A stretch of DNA of 64,000 nucleotides from the NCBI RefSeq assembly GCF_030373245.1, contig NZ_JAUCZF010000004.1:310001-374000 (forward strand), given 5' to 3'. Below, in pieces: positions 48,501 through 57,412 of this stretch (position 1 is its first letter; every line of letters starts with the position of its first letter). The stretch is from Hydrogenophaga sp. (GTDB lineage Bacteria > Pseudomonadota > Gammaproteobacteria > Burkholderiales > Burkholderiaceae_C). The position numbers were made by a program, and so were the translations under genes. The notes under the pieces are model-generated. The model was not told the DNA's origin. It did no database searches and saw only the letters and a list, made by a program, of their open reading frames with translations.

Positions 48501-50332
48501 TGTTTGGCAACGGCATGCTGCTGTCGGAACACATTGCCCTGGTGGCCGCGTTCGACCACCGCCACATCTTCATCGATCCCACGCCCGACGTCGCGGTGTC
48601 GCACGCTGAGCGCAAGCGGCTGTTCCAGCTGCCGCGCTCGAGCTGGGACGACTACGACAAAAACCTGATCTCGACCGGTGGCGGCGTCTACCCACGCAGC
48701 GCCAAGTCGATCAAGCTTTCCGAGCAGGCGCGCGCCGCGCTCGGCACCGAGGCTGAAGAACTCACGCCAGCCGAGCTGCTGCGCGTGGTGCTGCTGGCGC
48801 CGGTGGAACTGCTGTACAACGGCGGTATCGGCACCTATGTGAAGGCCAGCTTCGAGACCCATGCCCAGGTGGGCGACAAAGCCAGCGATGGCTTCCGGGT
48901 CAATGGCAGCGAGCTGCGCTGCAAGGTGCTGGCCGAAGGCGGCAACTTGGGCGCCACGCAAAACGGCCGCATCGAGTTTGCCGCGAAAGGCGGGCGCATC
49001 TACACCGATGCCATCGACAACTCGGCCGGGGTCGACTGCTCCGACCACGAGGTCAACATCAAGATCCTGCTCGATCGTGTGGTCGAGGCCGGCGACCTCA
49101 CGCTCAAGCAGCGCAACGATCTTCTTGCGTCCATGACCGACGAAGTGGCGCAACTGGTTCTTGCCGACAACTACTACCAGACGCAGTCGATCGACGTGGC
49201 GCGCCATCGGCCGCTGTACGTGCTGGACGGGCAGCAACGCCTGATACAGGCGCTGGAGGCTGCTGGGCGGCTCAACCGCTCGATCGAATTCCTGCCCGCC
49301 GACGACGAAATCCTGCGCCGGCGCGCCCACAAACAAGGGCTGACCGCGCCAGAGGGTGCGGTGGTGCTGGCCTACGCCAAGATGTGGCTGTTCGACGAGC
49401 TGATGGCGAGCAACCTGCCCGACGATCCTTACTTCAACCGCACGCTGAAGGCCTATTTCCCGCGCGTGCTGTGCGAGAGGTTTGGCGACGCCATCGCCGC
49501 TCATCCGCTCAAGCGCGAAATCATCGCCACCTTCGTCACCAACACCGTGCTCAACCGCGCTGGCGCGACCTTCGTGCATTACGTGGCCAGCGAAGCCGGC
49601 GCCAGCGCCGCCGATGTGGTGCGCGCCTACACCCTGGCCCGCGAAATCTTTGACCTGGAAGCGCTGTGGGACCGCATCGACGAGCTCGACCACCGCGTAG
49701 GCAGTGCGCAGCAGCTCGACTTGCTCAGCAGGCTCACCACCACCGTCCAGCGAGCCTCGCGCTGGATCCTGCGCGTGTGTGCCAATGGCAGCGACCTGCC
49801 GACCTTGATCGAGCGCTACCAGCCCGGCGCGCGTGAGCTGCGCACCCATCTCGGCGCGTGGCTCTCGGCCGAAGCCAGCGAACAATGGCAGGCCGAGGTG
49901 CAGGCGCTCATGGACGCCGGCGTCGAACCCGACCTGGCGCAAAATCTCGCTGCGCTGGACCACCTGTTTCCCGCGCTGGATCTGGTCGATCTCGCCCAAG
50001 ACACGGGCGGCGCGCTGGAGCAGGCGGCCCGCGCCTACTTCGCGGTCGACGCCCAGCTGGGCCTCACGCAATGGCGCAGCGAGATCGTCCGCCTGCCCAC
50101 CGACACCCTGTGGCAGACCCAGGCCCGCAGCAGCGCACGCGACGATGTTTACGCCATCGCCAGCCAGATCACCCGCTCGCTGCTGTCTCAGGGCATCGAT
50201 CTGCCAAGCTGGACTGAACGCCACGCGGCCCCCATCGAGCGGCTGCGCCGGTTGCGCCAGACCATCAGCACCCAGACGCCGGATCTGGCGCCGGTGTCGG
50301 TGGCTTTGCGCGAGCTGCGCAACCTCGCCTGA
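45572..50332 (+). CDS. gdhB: NAD-specific glutamate dehydrogenase, large (type IV, about 180 kDa)
   Basis: This 1586-residue enzyme catabolises glutamate to 2-oxoglutarate and ammonium. A long N-terminal regulatory part contains ACT-like segments. The catalytic domain follows near residues 780-1200, with [20 protein letters not shown] and [20 protein letters not shown] carrying the substrate lysines, and [20 protein letters not shown] (present as [17 protein letters not shown]) for NAD binding. It belongs to the bacterial family found in Pseudomonas and many betaproteobacteria. The ATG at 45572 follows CAGGAG. It contrasts with the ammonium-assimilating nitrate genes, which run in the opposite metabolic direction. 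Confidence 0.94.
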   Translation: [1586 protein letters not shown]

Positions 50333-50406
50333 GCGGCCGCCGTTCGGTCTTTGTCTGGCTCCAGGGTACGGGGCATGCGCCAGGCGGTGGTGCCAGAATC
50401 GGGCCC

Positions 50407-51888
50407 ATGCAAACGACTTGGTGGCGCAATCGGTGGTGGCTGGCAACGGGGCTGATCCTGGTGCTGGCTGGTGGCGTGGTGCTGGTGCAGCGCGCGGTGG
50501 AGCGCGAGCGCGCCCTGTTCGAGACCGATGCGCGCATCGTGCACCGCCTGCTCAGCCAGCGTGTGGTCCAGCACGATGCCATCCTCGCCACGCTCAGTCT
50601 GCTCCAACCCACCGCCCAGGCAGCAGGCGCTGGCTCAGCCGAGCAACGCCTGCCCGCGCTGTACCCGCGCATCTTGCGGGTGCAACGCAGCAGCGCCGAC
50701 GCGCCCTGGAGCAGCACGGCGCTCGTCGCCGCCGAGACCGCTTCGCGCGAGCAGCAGCACCCGACCCTGGCCACTGTGGACTTTGCAGCCGGACAATACG
50801 AACTGGTGCTCTCGGCCCAGCCGCACAGCTACGCGCTGAGCATCGATCTGCGGGCGCTGGTGCCCTGGGACGAATGGCCGATGGCGCCAGAGACCAGCCT
50901 GGTGCGCGTTTGGCTGACGCACGCCGGTCAGCGTTTTGACGTGCAGACCGGACAGCCGCTGGCTGGCGAGTCCACCTCGGGCTGGCGCTTCGATTTTCAG
51001 AAACCCCTGGCAGCCAGCAGCCAGCCGTTTGATGTGCGTGCCGAGCGCCGACTGAGCTGGAGCCAGTTGCCCTGGGCCGTATGGTTGCTGTGGTCGGCGC
51101 TGGTGAGCACCCTGCTGGCGGTGCTCATGCAGTTGCAGCGCCAGCGGTCCGAGCGCCGGCGGGCGGAAGAGCTGTTGCGCCTTGGCCAGGTGGCGCGGCT
51201 GAACACGTTGGGCGAGCTCGCGGCCGGTATGGCGCACGAGCTCAACCAGCCGTTGACGGCGATGCTGGCCAGCGCCCAGGCGGCGCAGCGCCTGCTGGAC
51301 GAGCAGCCGCCCGAAACCGAGACCGCGCGGGGCGCCATGCGCCAGGCGGTGGCGCAAGCGCGTCGCGCCAGCGAGGTGGTGGGACGTCTGCGCACGGCGG
51401 TCGAGCGACCCGGTAGCGACCGGGCCACACAGGCGGTGGATTTGAAAGAGGCGGTGCGGCGCGCGCTTTATCTGCTGGAGCCCGAGTGCGAACGTCGTGG
51501 CGTGGTGCCCGAGTTGCAGGCACCCGCTCCGGTGCCGGTGCTGGCCGACCCGGTGGCGCTCGAGCAGGTGATTCACAACCTGTTGATGAACGCGCTGCAG
51601 GCGTTGGAGCAAGTGCCGCAGGGGCATCGGCGATTGCGCGTGTCGCTGCGCGAGGTGCACAAGCAGGGCGAGCTGGTGGTGGCCGACAGCGGGCCCGGTA
51701 TTGCGCCCGAGGCCATGGCGCGTCTCTTTGAGCCGTTTTTCTCCACGCGAGCGGGTGGCCTGGGACTGGGTTTGACGCTTTGTGAGACGCTGGTGGGGAC
51801 GATGGGCGGCTCGTTGACGGCCGCCAACCAGGCGCCAGCAGGCGCTGCTCTGACCCTGCGGCTGCCGCTGGCGGTGGGCGTCGTATGA
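50407..51888 (+). CDS. Membrane sensor histidine kinase
   Basis: This 493-residue kinase has a first membrane helix near residues 12-32 (WLATGLILVLAGGVVLV), a periplasmic domain of about 180 residues, and a second helix near 218-238 (LPWAVWLLWSALVSTLLAVL). The phospho-accepting His277 is in GMAHELNQPLTAML. The ATP-binding domain has the N box HNLLMNALQAL and the G boxes DSGPGIAPEAM and GGLGLGLTLCE. It overlaps the regulator gene by four bases. The neighbouring secreted HbpS/GlcG-like protein is a possible sensory partner, by analogy with SenS of Streptomyces. Confidence 0.92.
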   Translation: MQTTWWRNRWWLATGLILVLAGGVVLVQRAVERERALFETDARIVHRLLSQRVVQHDAILATLSLLQPTAQAAGAGSAEQRLPALYPRILRVQRSSADAPWSSTALVAAETASREQQHPTLATVDFAAGQYELVLSAQPHSYALSIDLRALVPWDEWPMAPETSLVRVWLTHAGQRFDVQTGQPLAGESTSGWRFDFQKPLAASSQPFDVRAERRLSWSQLPWAVWLLWSALVSTLLAVLMQLQRQRSERRRAEELLRLGQVARLNTLGELAAGMAHELNQPLTAMLASAQAAQRLLDEQPPETETARGAMRQAVAQARRASEVVGRLRTAVERPGSDRATQAVDLKEAVRRALYLLEPECERRGVVPELQAPAPVPVLADPVALEQVIHNLLMNALQALEQVPQGHRRLRVSLREVHKQGELVVADSGPGIAPEAMARLFEPFFSTRAGGLGLGLTLCETLVGTMGGSLTAANQAPAGAALTLRLPLAVGVV

Positions 51889-52514
51889 GTTCTTTGTCAT
51901 CACCCACCATTCACCTGATCGACGACGACGCGGCGGTGCGCGACAGCCTGGCCTTGCTGATCGGTACCGTCGGCTTGCGCGTACAGACCTGGGCCGACCC
52001 GCAGGATTTCCTGGTGCGTTTCGAACGCCAAGGCATCGGTGCCATCGTATTGGATGTGCGCATGCCGGTCATGAGCGGCCTGGCTCTGCTGGACGCGCTG
52101 GTGGCGCAGGGGGTTGATCAGCCGGTGATCATGCTCACGGGTCATGGCACGGTTGACCTGTGTCGTCGCGCCTTCAAGTCAGGTGCAGCCGAGTTCCTGG
52201 AAAAACCGGTGGACGACGAACTGTTGCTGGAGGCGCTGCAAAACGCGGTGCGCCAGCACGTGGGTTCTCGCCAGCGCCAGCAGGGCGACCGGGCTGCGCG
52301 TGAGCGCTACGAACGATTGTCGGCCCGAGAGCGCGAGGTGCTGGCTGGCATGGTCGAAGGACAGACCAACAAGGCCATCGCGCGCAGCTTGCAGCTGTCA
52401 CCGCGCACGGTGGAAACCCACCGCGCGCATGTGTTCGAGAAGCTGCAGACCGACTCGCTGGCGCAGCTGATTCACCGCTATGCCAGCCTGGTTCAGGAGG
52501 ACCCCGCTGCGTAG
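51885..52514 (+). CDS. FixJ/NarL-type response regulator
   Basis: This 209-residue regulator has a receiver domain with the acidic pair in IHLIDDDAAVRDSL, the phosphorylation site Asp57 in VLDVRMPVMSG and the lysine in EKPVDDELL. A LuxR-type helix-turn-helix follows (LSAREREVLAGMVEGQTNKA, then LSPRTVETHRAHVFEKL). It would be phosphorylated by the adjacent kinase. A palindrome that overlaps its own stop codon may be its binding site for the next gene. Confidence 0.93.
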   Translation: MSSLSSPTIHLIDDDAAVRDSLALLIGTVGLRVQTWADPQDFLVRFERQGIGAIVLDVRMPVMSGLALLDALVAQGVDQPVIMLTGHGTVDLCRRAFKSGAAEFLEKPVDDELLLEALQNAVRQHVGSRQRQQGDRAARERYERLSAREREVLAGMVEGQTNKAIARSLQLSPRTVETHRAHVFEKLQTDSLAQLIHRYASLVQEDPAA

Positions 52515-52536
52515 TTCTACGCAGGTCAGGGCGTAG
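52507..52536. promoter_or_regulatory. Operator-like palindrome upstream of the HbpS/GlcG-like gene
   Basis: CTGCGTAG-TT-CTACGCAG (52507-52524) is an 18-base inverted repeat, followed at 52531-52536 by another GCGTAG half-site. It spans the end of the response regulator gene and lies 83-112 bases before the next start codon. There is no T-run, so a terminator is less likely. A dimeric LuxR-type regulator site is a reasonable guess. Confidence 0.5.
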
Positions 52537-52618
52537 CGCTCCGAATGGCGCGCGGGCGCGCAGTTTCCTACAGTGCCCCCACGGTTGATCGAACCGCAAA
52601 CCACTTCAGGAAACAGCC

Positions 52619-53122
52619 ATGAAATCCCCGATGAAGACCACCTCCCTTGCCCTGGCCGTGCTGACCACATTCGGCATGTCTGTGGCCCAGGCACAAGCCG
52701 TGCGCACCGAAAAGAACATGTCGCTTGAACTGGCCACCCAGATCGCCAGCGCCACCGTGGCGGCGTGCAGCGCCGGCGGCTACAACGTCAGCGCCACGGT
52801 GGTCGACCGTGCGGGCGAGGTGCGCGCCGTGATGCGTGCCGACAATGCGGGCAGCCACACCCTGGAGGCCAGCCGACTCAAGGCCTTCACCTCGGCTTCC
52901 GCCAAAAACGCCACCCTGGCCATGATGGAAGGCGCCCAGAAAAACCCCGCTGCTGCCAACCTGGTTCACATCCCTGGTTTCCTGTTGCTGGGTGGTGGTG
53001 TACCGGTGCGCGCTGGCAACGAGGTGATCGGTGCGGTGGGGGTGGGAGGTGCGCCTGGCGGTCATCTGGACGAACAGTGTGCCGTGGCTGCGCTGGACAA
53101 GGTCAAGGATCTGCTGAAGTGA
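52619..53122 (+). CDS. Secreted HbpS/GlcG-like (DUF336) protein
   Basis: This 167-residue protein has a signal peptide ending near GMSVAQAQA, so it acts in the periplasm or outside. The mature part is a GlcG/HbpS domain: LELATQIASATVAACSAGGY, then VVDRAGEVRAVMRADNAG, then GGVPVRAGNEVIGAVGVGGA with the terminal aspartate-glutamine-cysteine region DEQCAVAALDKV. HbpS of Streptomyces binds haem and modulates a sensor kinase. Related domains also occur beside oxidoreductases. Its place after a kinase-regulator pair makes a sensory or target role plausible. Confidence 0.85.
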   Translation: MKSPMKTTSLALAVLTTFGMSVAQAQAVRTEKNMSLELATQIASATVAACSAGGYNVSATVVDRAGEVRAVMRADNAGSHTLEASRLKAFTSASAKNATLAMMEGAQKNPAAANLVHIPGFLLLGGGVPVRAGNEVIGAVGVGGAPGGHLDEQCAVAALDKVKDLLK

Positions 53123-53132
53123 GGCTACAGCC

Positions 53133-53849
53133 ATGACAAGGAAATTTTTGCGGGGCAGCCTTCTGCCAGCAGGCTGCCTGGCGGTGGCGCTGTTCGGCGT
53201 CAGTCTCCCCACTTCCGCCGTTGCGCAGGTCCCGCCCAGCGCGTCGCAGGCCGCTGCCTACAAGGGACTGCACGCCGCGGCCTGGCGCGGTGACCTAGCG
53301 AAGCTGCAGCGCCTGCTGGGTGCGGGCGCCGACCGCAATGCCACGGACAGCCAAGGCCGCACGCCGCTGCATGTGGCGACCTTCGCCCGGCACCCTGCGG
53401 CGATCCGCGCCCTGGCCAAGGCGGGTGCCGATCTGGATCGGCTGGAAAACGACCGCTACGACGCAGTGACCATTGCCGCGGTGGCCGACGACGAGGTGAG
53501 CCTGCGCGAGCTGCTCAGTCTGGGCGCGCGTGCCGGCCAGACCACCAGCCGATACGACGGCACAGCCCTGATCGCGGCGGCCCACCTGGGGCATGACGGC
53601 GTGGTGCGACAGTTGATTGCTGCAGGCGCGCCGCTTGACCATGTGAACAACCTGCACTGGACAGCGGCCATCGAAGCCGTGGTGCTGGGTGATGGTGGCC
53701 CTCGACACCAGGCCACGCTGCAGGCGCTGATCGACGCAGGCGCCAACCTGGCGCTCACCGATCGCCAGGGGCAGACGCCGCTCCAGCTGGCCCGATCACG
53801 GGGCTATACCGCCATGGTGAGTCAGCTCGAGCGCGGTGCCTCGCGCTGA
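53133..53849 (+). CDS. Secreted ankyrin-repeat protein
   Basis: This 238-residue protein has a signal peptide ending near TSAVAQ. It has about five ankyrin repeats, for instance GLHAAAWRGDLAKLQRLLGA, DSQGRTPLHVATFARHPAAI and DRQGQTPLQLARSRGYTAMV. Periplasmic ankyrin proteins such as AnkB of Pseudomonas support catalase activity. Ten bases separate it from the HbpS-like gene, so the two are probably one transcript. Confidence 0.87.
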   Translation: MTRKFLRGSLLPAGCLAVALFGVSLPTSAVAQVPPSASQAAAYKGLHAAAWRGDLAKLQRLLGAGADRNATDSQGRTPLHVATFARHPAAIRALAKAGADLDRLENDRYDAVTIAAVADDEVSLRELLSLGARAGQTTSRYDGTALIAAAHLGHDGVVRQLIAAGAPLDHVNNLHWTAAIEAVVLGDGGPRHQATLQALIDAGANLALTDRQGQTPLQLARSRGYTAMVSQLERGASR

Positions 53850-54223
53850 AGCGGCCCGCAACAGTACGCGACGATTGCTGCGCCGTCTTCAAATGGCGGC
53901 CATCGACCGTCTGCCCGGCACTGATTTTTGAGGCGGTCCCTGAACGACCCTGTGAGGGCGTACGCAATGCACTCTTCAAGGACCGTTCTGCAGCGTATCG
54001 AGCCGGTCGCCAGCGGCACACGGCCTCACGGTAGTCGCCATCAAGGCGACGTTCAGATGAGCGGCTGGTGCCCATCCGAGCGGCCGCTATACGAGGAACA
54101 CCTGACCCTGGCATGGCACCTGTAGTCTCTTGCACCTTGAACTGCAGGTTCCGCTCTCCTTGACGGATTCAAGCCGATCACGCTTTCTCGGAGTGATTGG
54201 TACGGCGAATGGGAGCAGGTCAG
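53850..54223. other. Non-coding stretch at the border of the accessory region
   Basis: No convincing gene is visible on either strand. The sequence is GC-rich and contains an ATGGCGGCC segment like those in the later gene-poor stretches. It separates the conserved ankyrin gene from a transposase remnant, so it probably marks the edge of an insertion-prone region. Confidence 0.5.
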
Positions 54224-54445
54224 GTGATCTACACGACCAATGCCATAGAGAGCGTCAACGCGCGCTTGCGCAAGATCATCAAGACGCGCGGGCACTTCCC
54301 CAGCGACGATGCGGCCAGCAAACTGATCTGGCTGGCGCTGCGCAACATCACGGCCGAATGGAGCCGTGCGGCGCACAACTGGAAGGAGGCTATGAACCAA
54401 TTCGCGATCCTTTATGAAGATCGCTTCACGAAGGCTGCCGCTTAA
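54224..54445 (+). pseudogene. IS256-family (mutator) transposase C-terminal fragment
   Basis: The frame encodes the end of a mutator-type transposase: VIYTTNAIESVNARLRKIIK, then RGHFPSDDAASKLIWLALRN, ending AMNQFAILYEDRFTKAAA. VIYTTNAIES is the hallmark of the family. The catalytic DDE part and about 330 upstream residues are missing, so it is a dead remnant. Positions 54446-54727 after it hold no gene I can support. Confidence 0.87.
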
Positions 54446-54727
54446 GACGTGGCACCAACTTGCCCACCGCGTCGGTCGTTCGTCGCCAAGCGACGCCCGT
54501 CGCCATGGACAAGTCTCTCAGCGCCTCGAACACAAAAATTCGGACAGCCCCCAGATACTGAGTCTCTTGGTTTACTTCAACTTGACCAAAGGAGAATAAG
54601 GCCACTGCGCTTACCCATGTTGTTCATGTAACAATATTTACAGCACTTGCACGCGACAAATTCTCGCTGCGGCTTCTCGACTGGCGACATTCCTTCTTCA
54701 ATCACTTAGCTCTTTACAACTGGACCG

Positions 54728-57013
54728 ATGATGACTCGCTGCAGCAGACACTTCTTTGGTTGGCTCAAACTAACCTCGGCAGCTTTCGCGATTACCTTCA
54801 TCGTCGCATGTGGCGGAGGTGGCAGCGATGTTTCGGAAGGAGTTTCTGCTCCTCCATTGACTGGGCAAGTAGTGAAAGGACTGACTCGGGGCGCAACAGT
54901 CAATCTTTTTGAGCTTAGCTCTGAAGGCGATAAACGGCCAGTGGCAAGCAAGCAAACAGATTCAAATGGATCCTTCACAATACCGAATAATTTGAAAGAA
55001 GGGATTGTATATCTATTTGAAGCACAAGGTGGTGAATACAATGATGAGATTGACGGGATGCGAACCATCCTCTCGGCGCCACTGAGAACTGTATTTATTG
55101 CAGGAAATAACGAAAGACACTTTACATTGAGTGCCATTTCTGAGTCTTTCACCAAATCAATAGAGAATGAAGTTAGCGCCAATAAATGGAGCACCGCATC
55201 AGTCAGCGCAGCACTTCAGCAATTTAGAGATTCATTTTCCCTTAGATCCCCACACGGGATAAAGTTTATCGATATCCAAAAAGCCACAACTGATCAAATC
55301 AATAATGCATCTGAAGAAGAGCTTCAATTTTCCTTTCAAGTTGGATTTTCTGCTGGATTCGTACATGAATTTCTGAAGAGACGCCCTGGTTCAAATTTAA
55401 CACTAGCCCTTGAAGATTATTACAGTTTTCTATCAACAGACTCTTTCGACGATAGATTGAATTCGATACAAACCGCAGGATTGGTAAGATTCATCGATAC
55501 TCTTTCACTAATCTCAAGTACGCAAAGATCGAGCATCTACAACCAAATTGGCCTCCCGTCCGAGGTGGATGCAAATCTATTCAGTTCAGCCGAAAGCACG
55601 GGGTCTGCAGTTTCTGCTATCCCCAACTGGACGCTCCGCTATTTAAGTCCTCCAGGCATCTCAACAATGCCAACCACCGACACTGTTTTTAACGATCGCG
55701 GTGCTCTTATTGCATTTCGCAAGGGAGAGGTTGGCAACGGGGTAGATTTTAGTTTTGTCGGCTCATCCAGTGTTGCTGAGGTTTCTGGTGATATTGACTT
55801 TTCGATTGGGCGTTGGAATTATGGATATTCATACGAAGACGGGGTAAGAATCGATCGATCAACTGGAGATATAAATACATCCAATCGCATTGGGGCACCG
55901 CTGCGAGGCGGCACTGTCTACGCTGCGGGAACTCCGGCGACCGATCTACCAGTTTGCGGAAAGATCGAATTATTGCTGGAAGAACAAACTAGGCCGGCAA
56001 CGAGTTTTGACGGGCTATCGCGATTGCGATTGATGAATCCATCGAGAATAGTAGTTCAGTTTGTTAACGGCGCGCCTTTAGTTAGTTATGACTTTTCATT
56101 TTCCGATGAGAATGGAACTCTTTATTCAATGAGCAGCATTGGTGATATTGATACACCAGTCCAGCGGGTTGATTCAACAATGGAGTTTGGCTCCATTTCA
56201 GCAATTAGCAACTTACCTGAGCGGCTATCGTTTGGCTTTCGTGCAATGCTTGTTGGTGCAGGCAGTTCAAAAGCGGTTATTCGGCTCGAACAAAACAGCA
56301 GAACAGCTTCATCTACCGGCCTTGCAGCTGTTTTCAAAGCCTCTGGCGCTCTTCAAAACTGTTTTACCCCAACATTCTCCAGAGGATTTGTCGGTTCTTT
56401 AATCAGTGACCCAACTGCCTATTACAATCTTAGGGATGCGGGTGGCGGCGGATGGAGTGGACTTTCTTTCTCCAGTAATGGCTCCCCCCTTATTGGCGGA
56501 GTCAATCCAGATGCCATCTTTGAAAAATCTGGCAATGCGATAGCAGGTATTGGGCTTATGGCGCTGCCTTACTCAATCAGATCCATTCCTGGTTATCTCC
56601 CTGCTGTCTACACCTACCATACTGGAGACATCAACTTTGATGATTGGCCGGGCTCGGGCTCCGTCAACTACGAGCTGATAGCGAGCACTCCATTTCTAGT
56701 GACCGATCCCAATGTGTTGATCTCTGCAGATCGTTTAATCACATCAGGCAACTTAAGAATTTACTTTGGACAATCCCCCCTGGGTTCACCAAATCCTGAT
56801 TTTGGTATTTGCCAACTCACTGTAAACGGGGAAGTACTTTCTGCAGCTCCTGAAAGTTTTAGGCCAGGTGGGCTCTGCAGCGCTAATTTTGGCAGCGTCA
56901 GTTTTGATGGAGGCATATCTGCAGGAGATCATCAGTTCGCGGTGATTCGTTATCGGAGGGACTTCTCGCCTTTCAAAGGGGAAGCCGCCCTACTGTTTCG
57001 GCGGCTGCCCTAA
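54728..57013 (+). CDS. Large putative lipoprotein of unknown function, AT-rich
   Basis: This 761-residue protein starts with a lipoprotein signal ending FIVACGGGGS, so it is probably anchored to a membrane by its cysteine at about residue 28. The first domain (GQVVKGLTRGATVNLFELSS, then DSNGSFTIPNN) resembles a carboxypeptidase-regulatory-like beta sandwich. The rest is rich in serine, glycine and beta-strand-type sequence without a family I recognise. Base composition and codon use are clearly more AT-rich than the neighbours. It lies between two transposase remnants, pointing to transfer from another organism. No function can be assigned. Confidence 0.8.
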   Translation: MMTRCSRHFFGWLKLTSAAFAITFIVACGGGGSDVSEGVSAPPLTGQVVKGLTRGATVNLFELSSEGDKRPVASKQTDSNGSFTIPNNLKEGIVYLFEAQGGEYNDEIDGMRTILSAPLRTVFIAGNNERHFTLSAISESFTKSIENEVSANKWSTASVSAALQQFRDSFSLRSPHGIKFIDIQKATTDQINNASEEELQFSFQVGFSAGFVHEFLKRRPGSNLTLALEDYYSFLSTDSFDDRLNSIQTAGLVRFIDTLSLISSTQRSSIYNQIGLPSEVDANLFSSAESTGSAVSAIPNWTLRYLSPPGISTMPTTDTVFNDRGALIAFRKGEVGNGVDFSFVGSSSVAEVSGDIDFSIGRWNYGYSYEDGVRIDRSTGDINTSNRIGAPLRGGTVYAAGTPATDLPVCGKIELLLEEQTRPATSFDGLSRLRLMNPSRIVVQFVNGAPLVSYDFSFSDENGTLYSMSSIGDIDTPVQRVDSTMEFGSISAISNLPERLSFGFRAMLVGAGSSKAVIRLEQNSRTASSTGLAAVFKASGALQNCFTPTFSRGFVGSLISDPTAYYNLRDAGGGGWSGLSFSSNGSPLIGGVNPDAIFEKSGNAIAGIGLMALPYSIRSIPGYLPAVYTYHTGDINFDDWPGSGSVNYELIASTPFLVTDPNVLISADRLITSGNLRIYFGQSPLGSPNPDFGICQLTVNGEVLSAAPESFRPGGLCSANFGSVSFDGGISAGDHQFAVIRYRRDFSPFKGEAALLFRRLP

Positions 57014-57133
57014 TTTCGTTGTAGTCTTTTATTCTGAATCCGTGACCTCACAGTCGCGTTCAGGGTAAATCCTCATACGAATCAAGCACTTGACCCCCAT
57101 CTGCTTTGCACCCTGCAGGTGAAGGAAGCGCAA

Positions 57134-57340
57134 ATGGCTGATCCGGTTGAATTTGTTGTCAAGAAGCTGCCCTACGATCTGAGCAGCCATGGTGGTTTGG
57201 CCTTGGTCGGGCGCCTGTTCAAGCGCATCAACCTGAGCGCGATGGTCGACCCTAGGTACCCGTTGCTGTCATCCGACCACGGGCCTTATAGCTGCCATCC
57301 CGGTTGTAATGATCGGCAAGTCCTCTGGAGTCAAACGTGA
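57134..57340 (+). pseudogene. IS1380/IS4-type transposase N-terminal fragment
   Basis: The frame begins MADPVEFVVKKLPYDLSSHG, then GLALVGRLFKRINLSAMVDP, which resembles the N-terminus of IS1380-like transposases. After DPRYP the likeness stops and the frame soon ends, so the catalytic part is gone. Together with the IS256-type remnant at 54224 it brackets the AT-rich lipoprotein gene. Confidence 0.6.
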
Positions 57341-57412
57341 TGGCAATCGTCGACTCGCAAGGCGATCTGATTGTCTGACCGGCGATCTCGGGACAGTGTT
57401 TCGGACTTGGTT

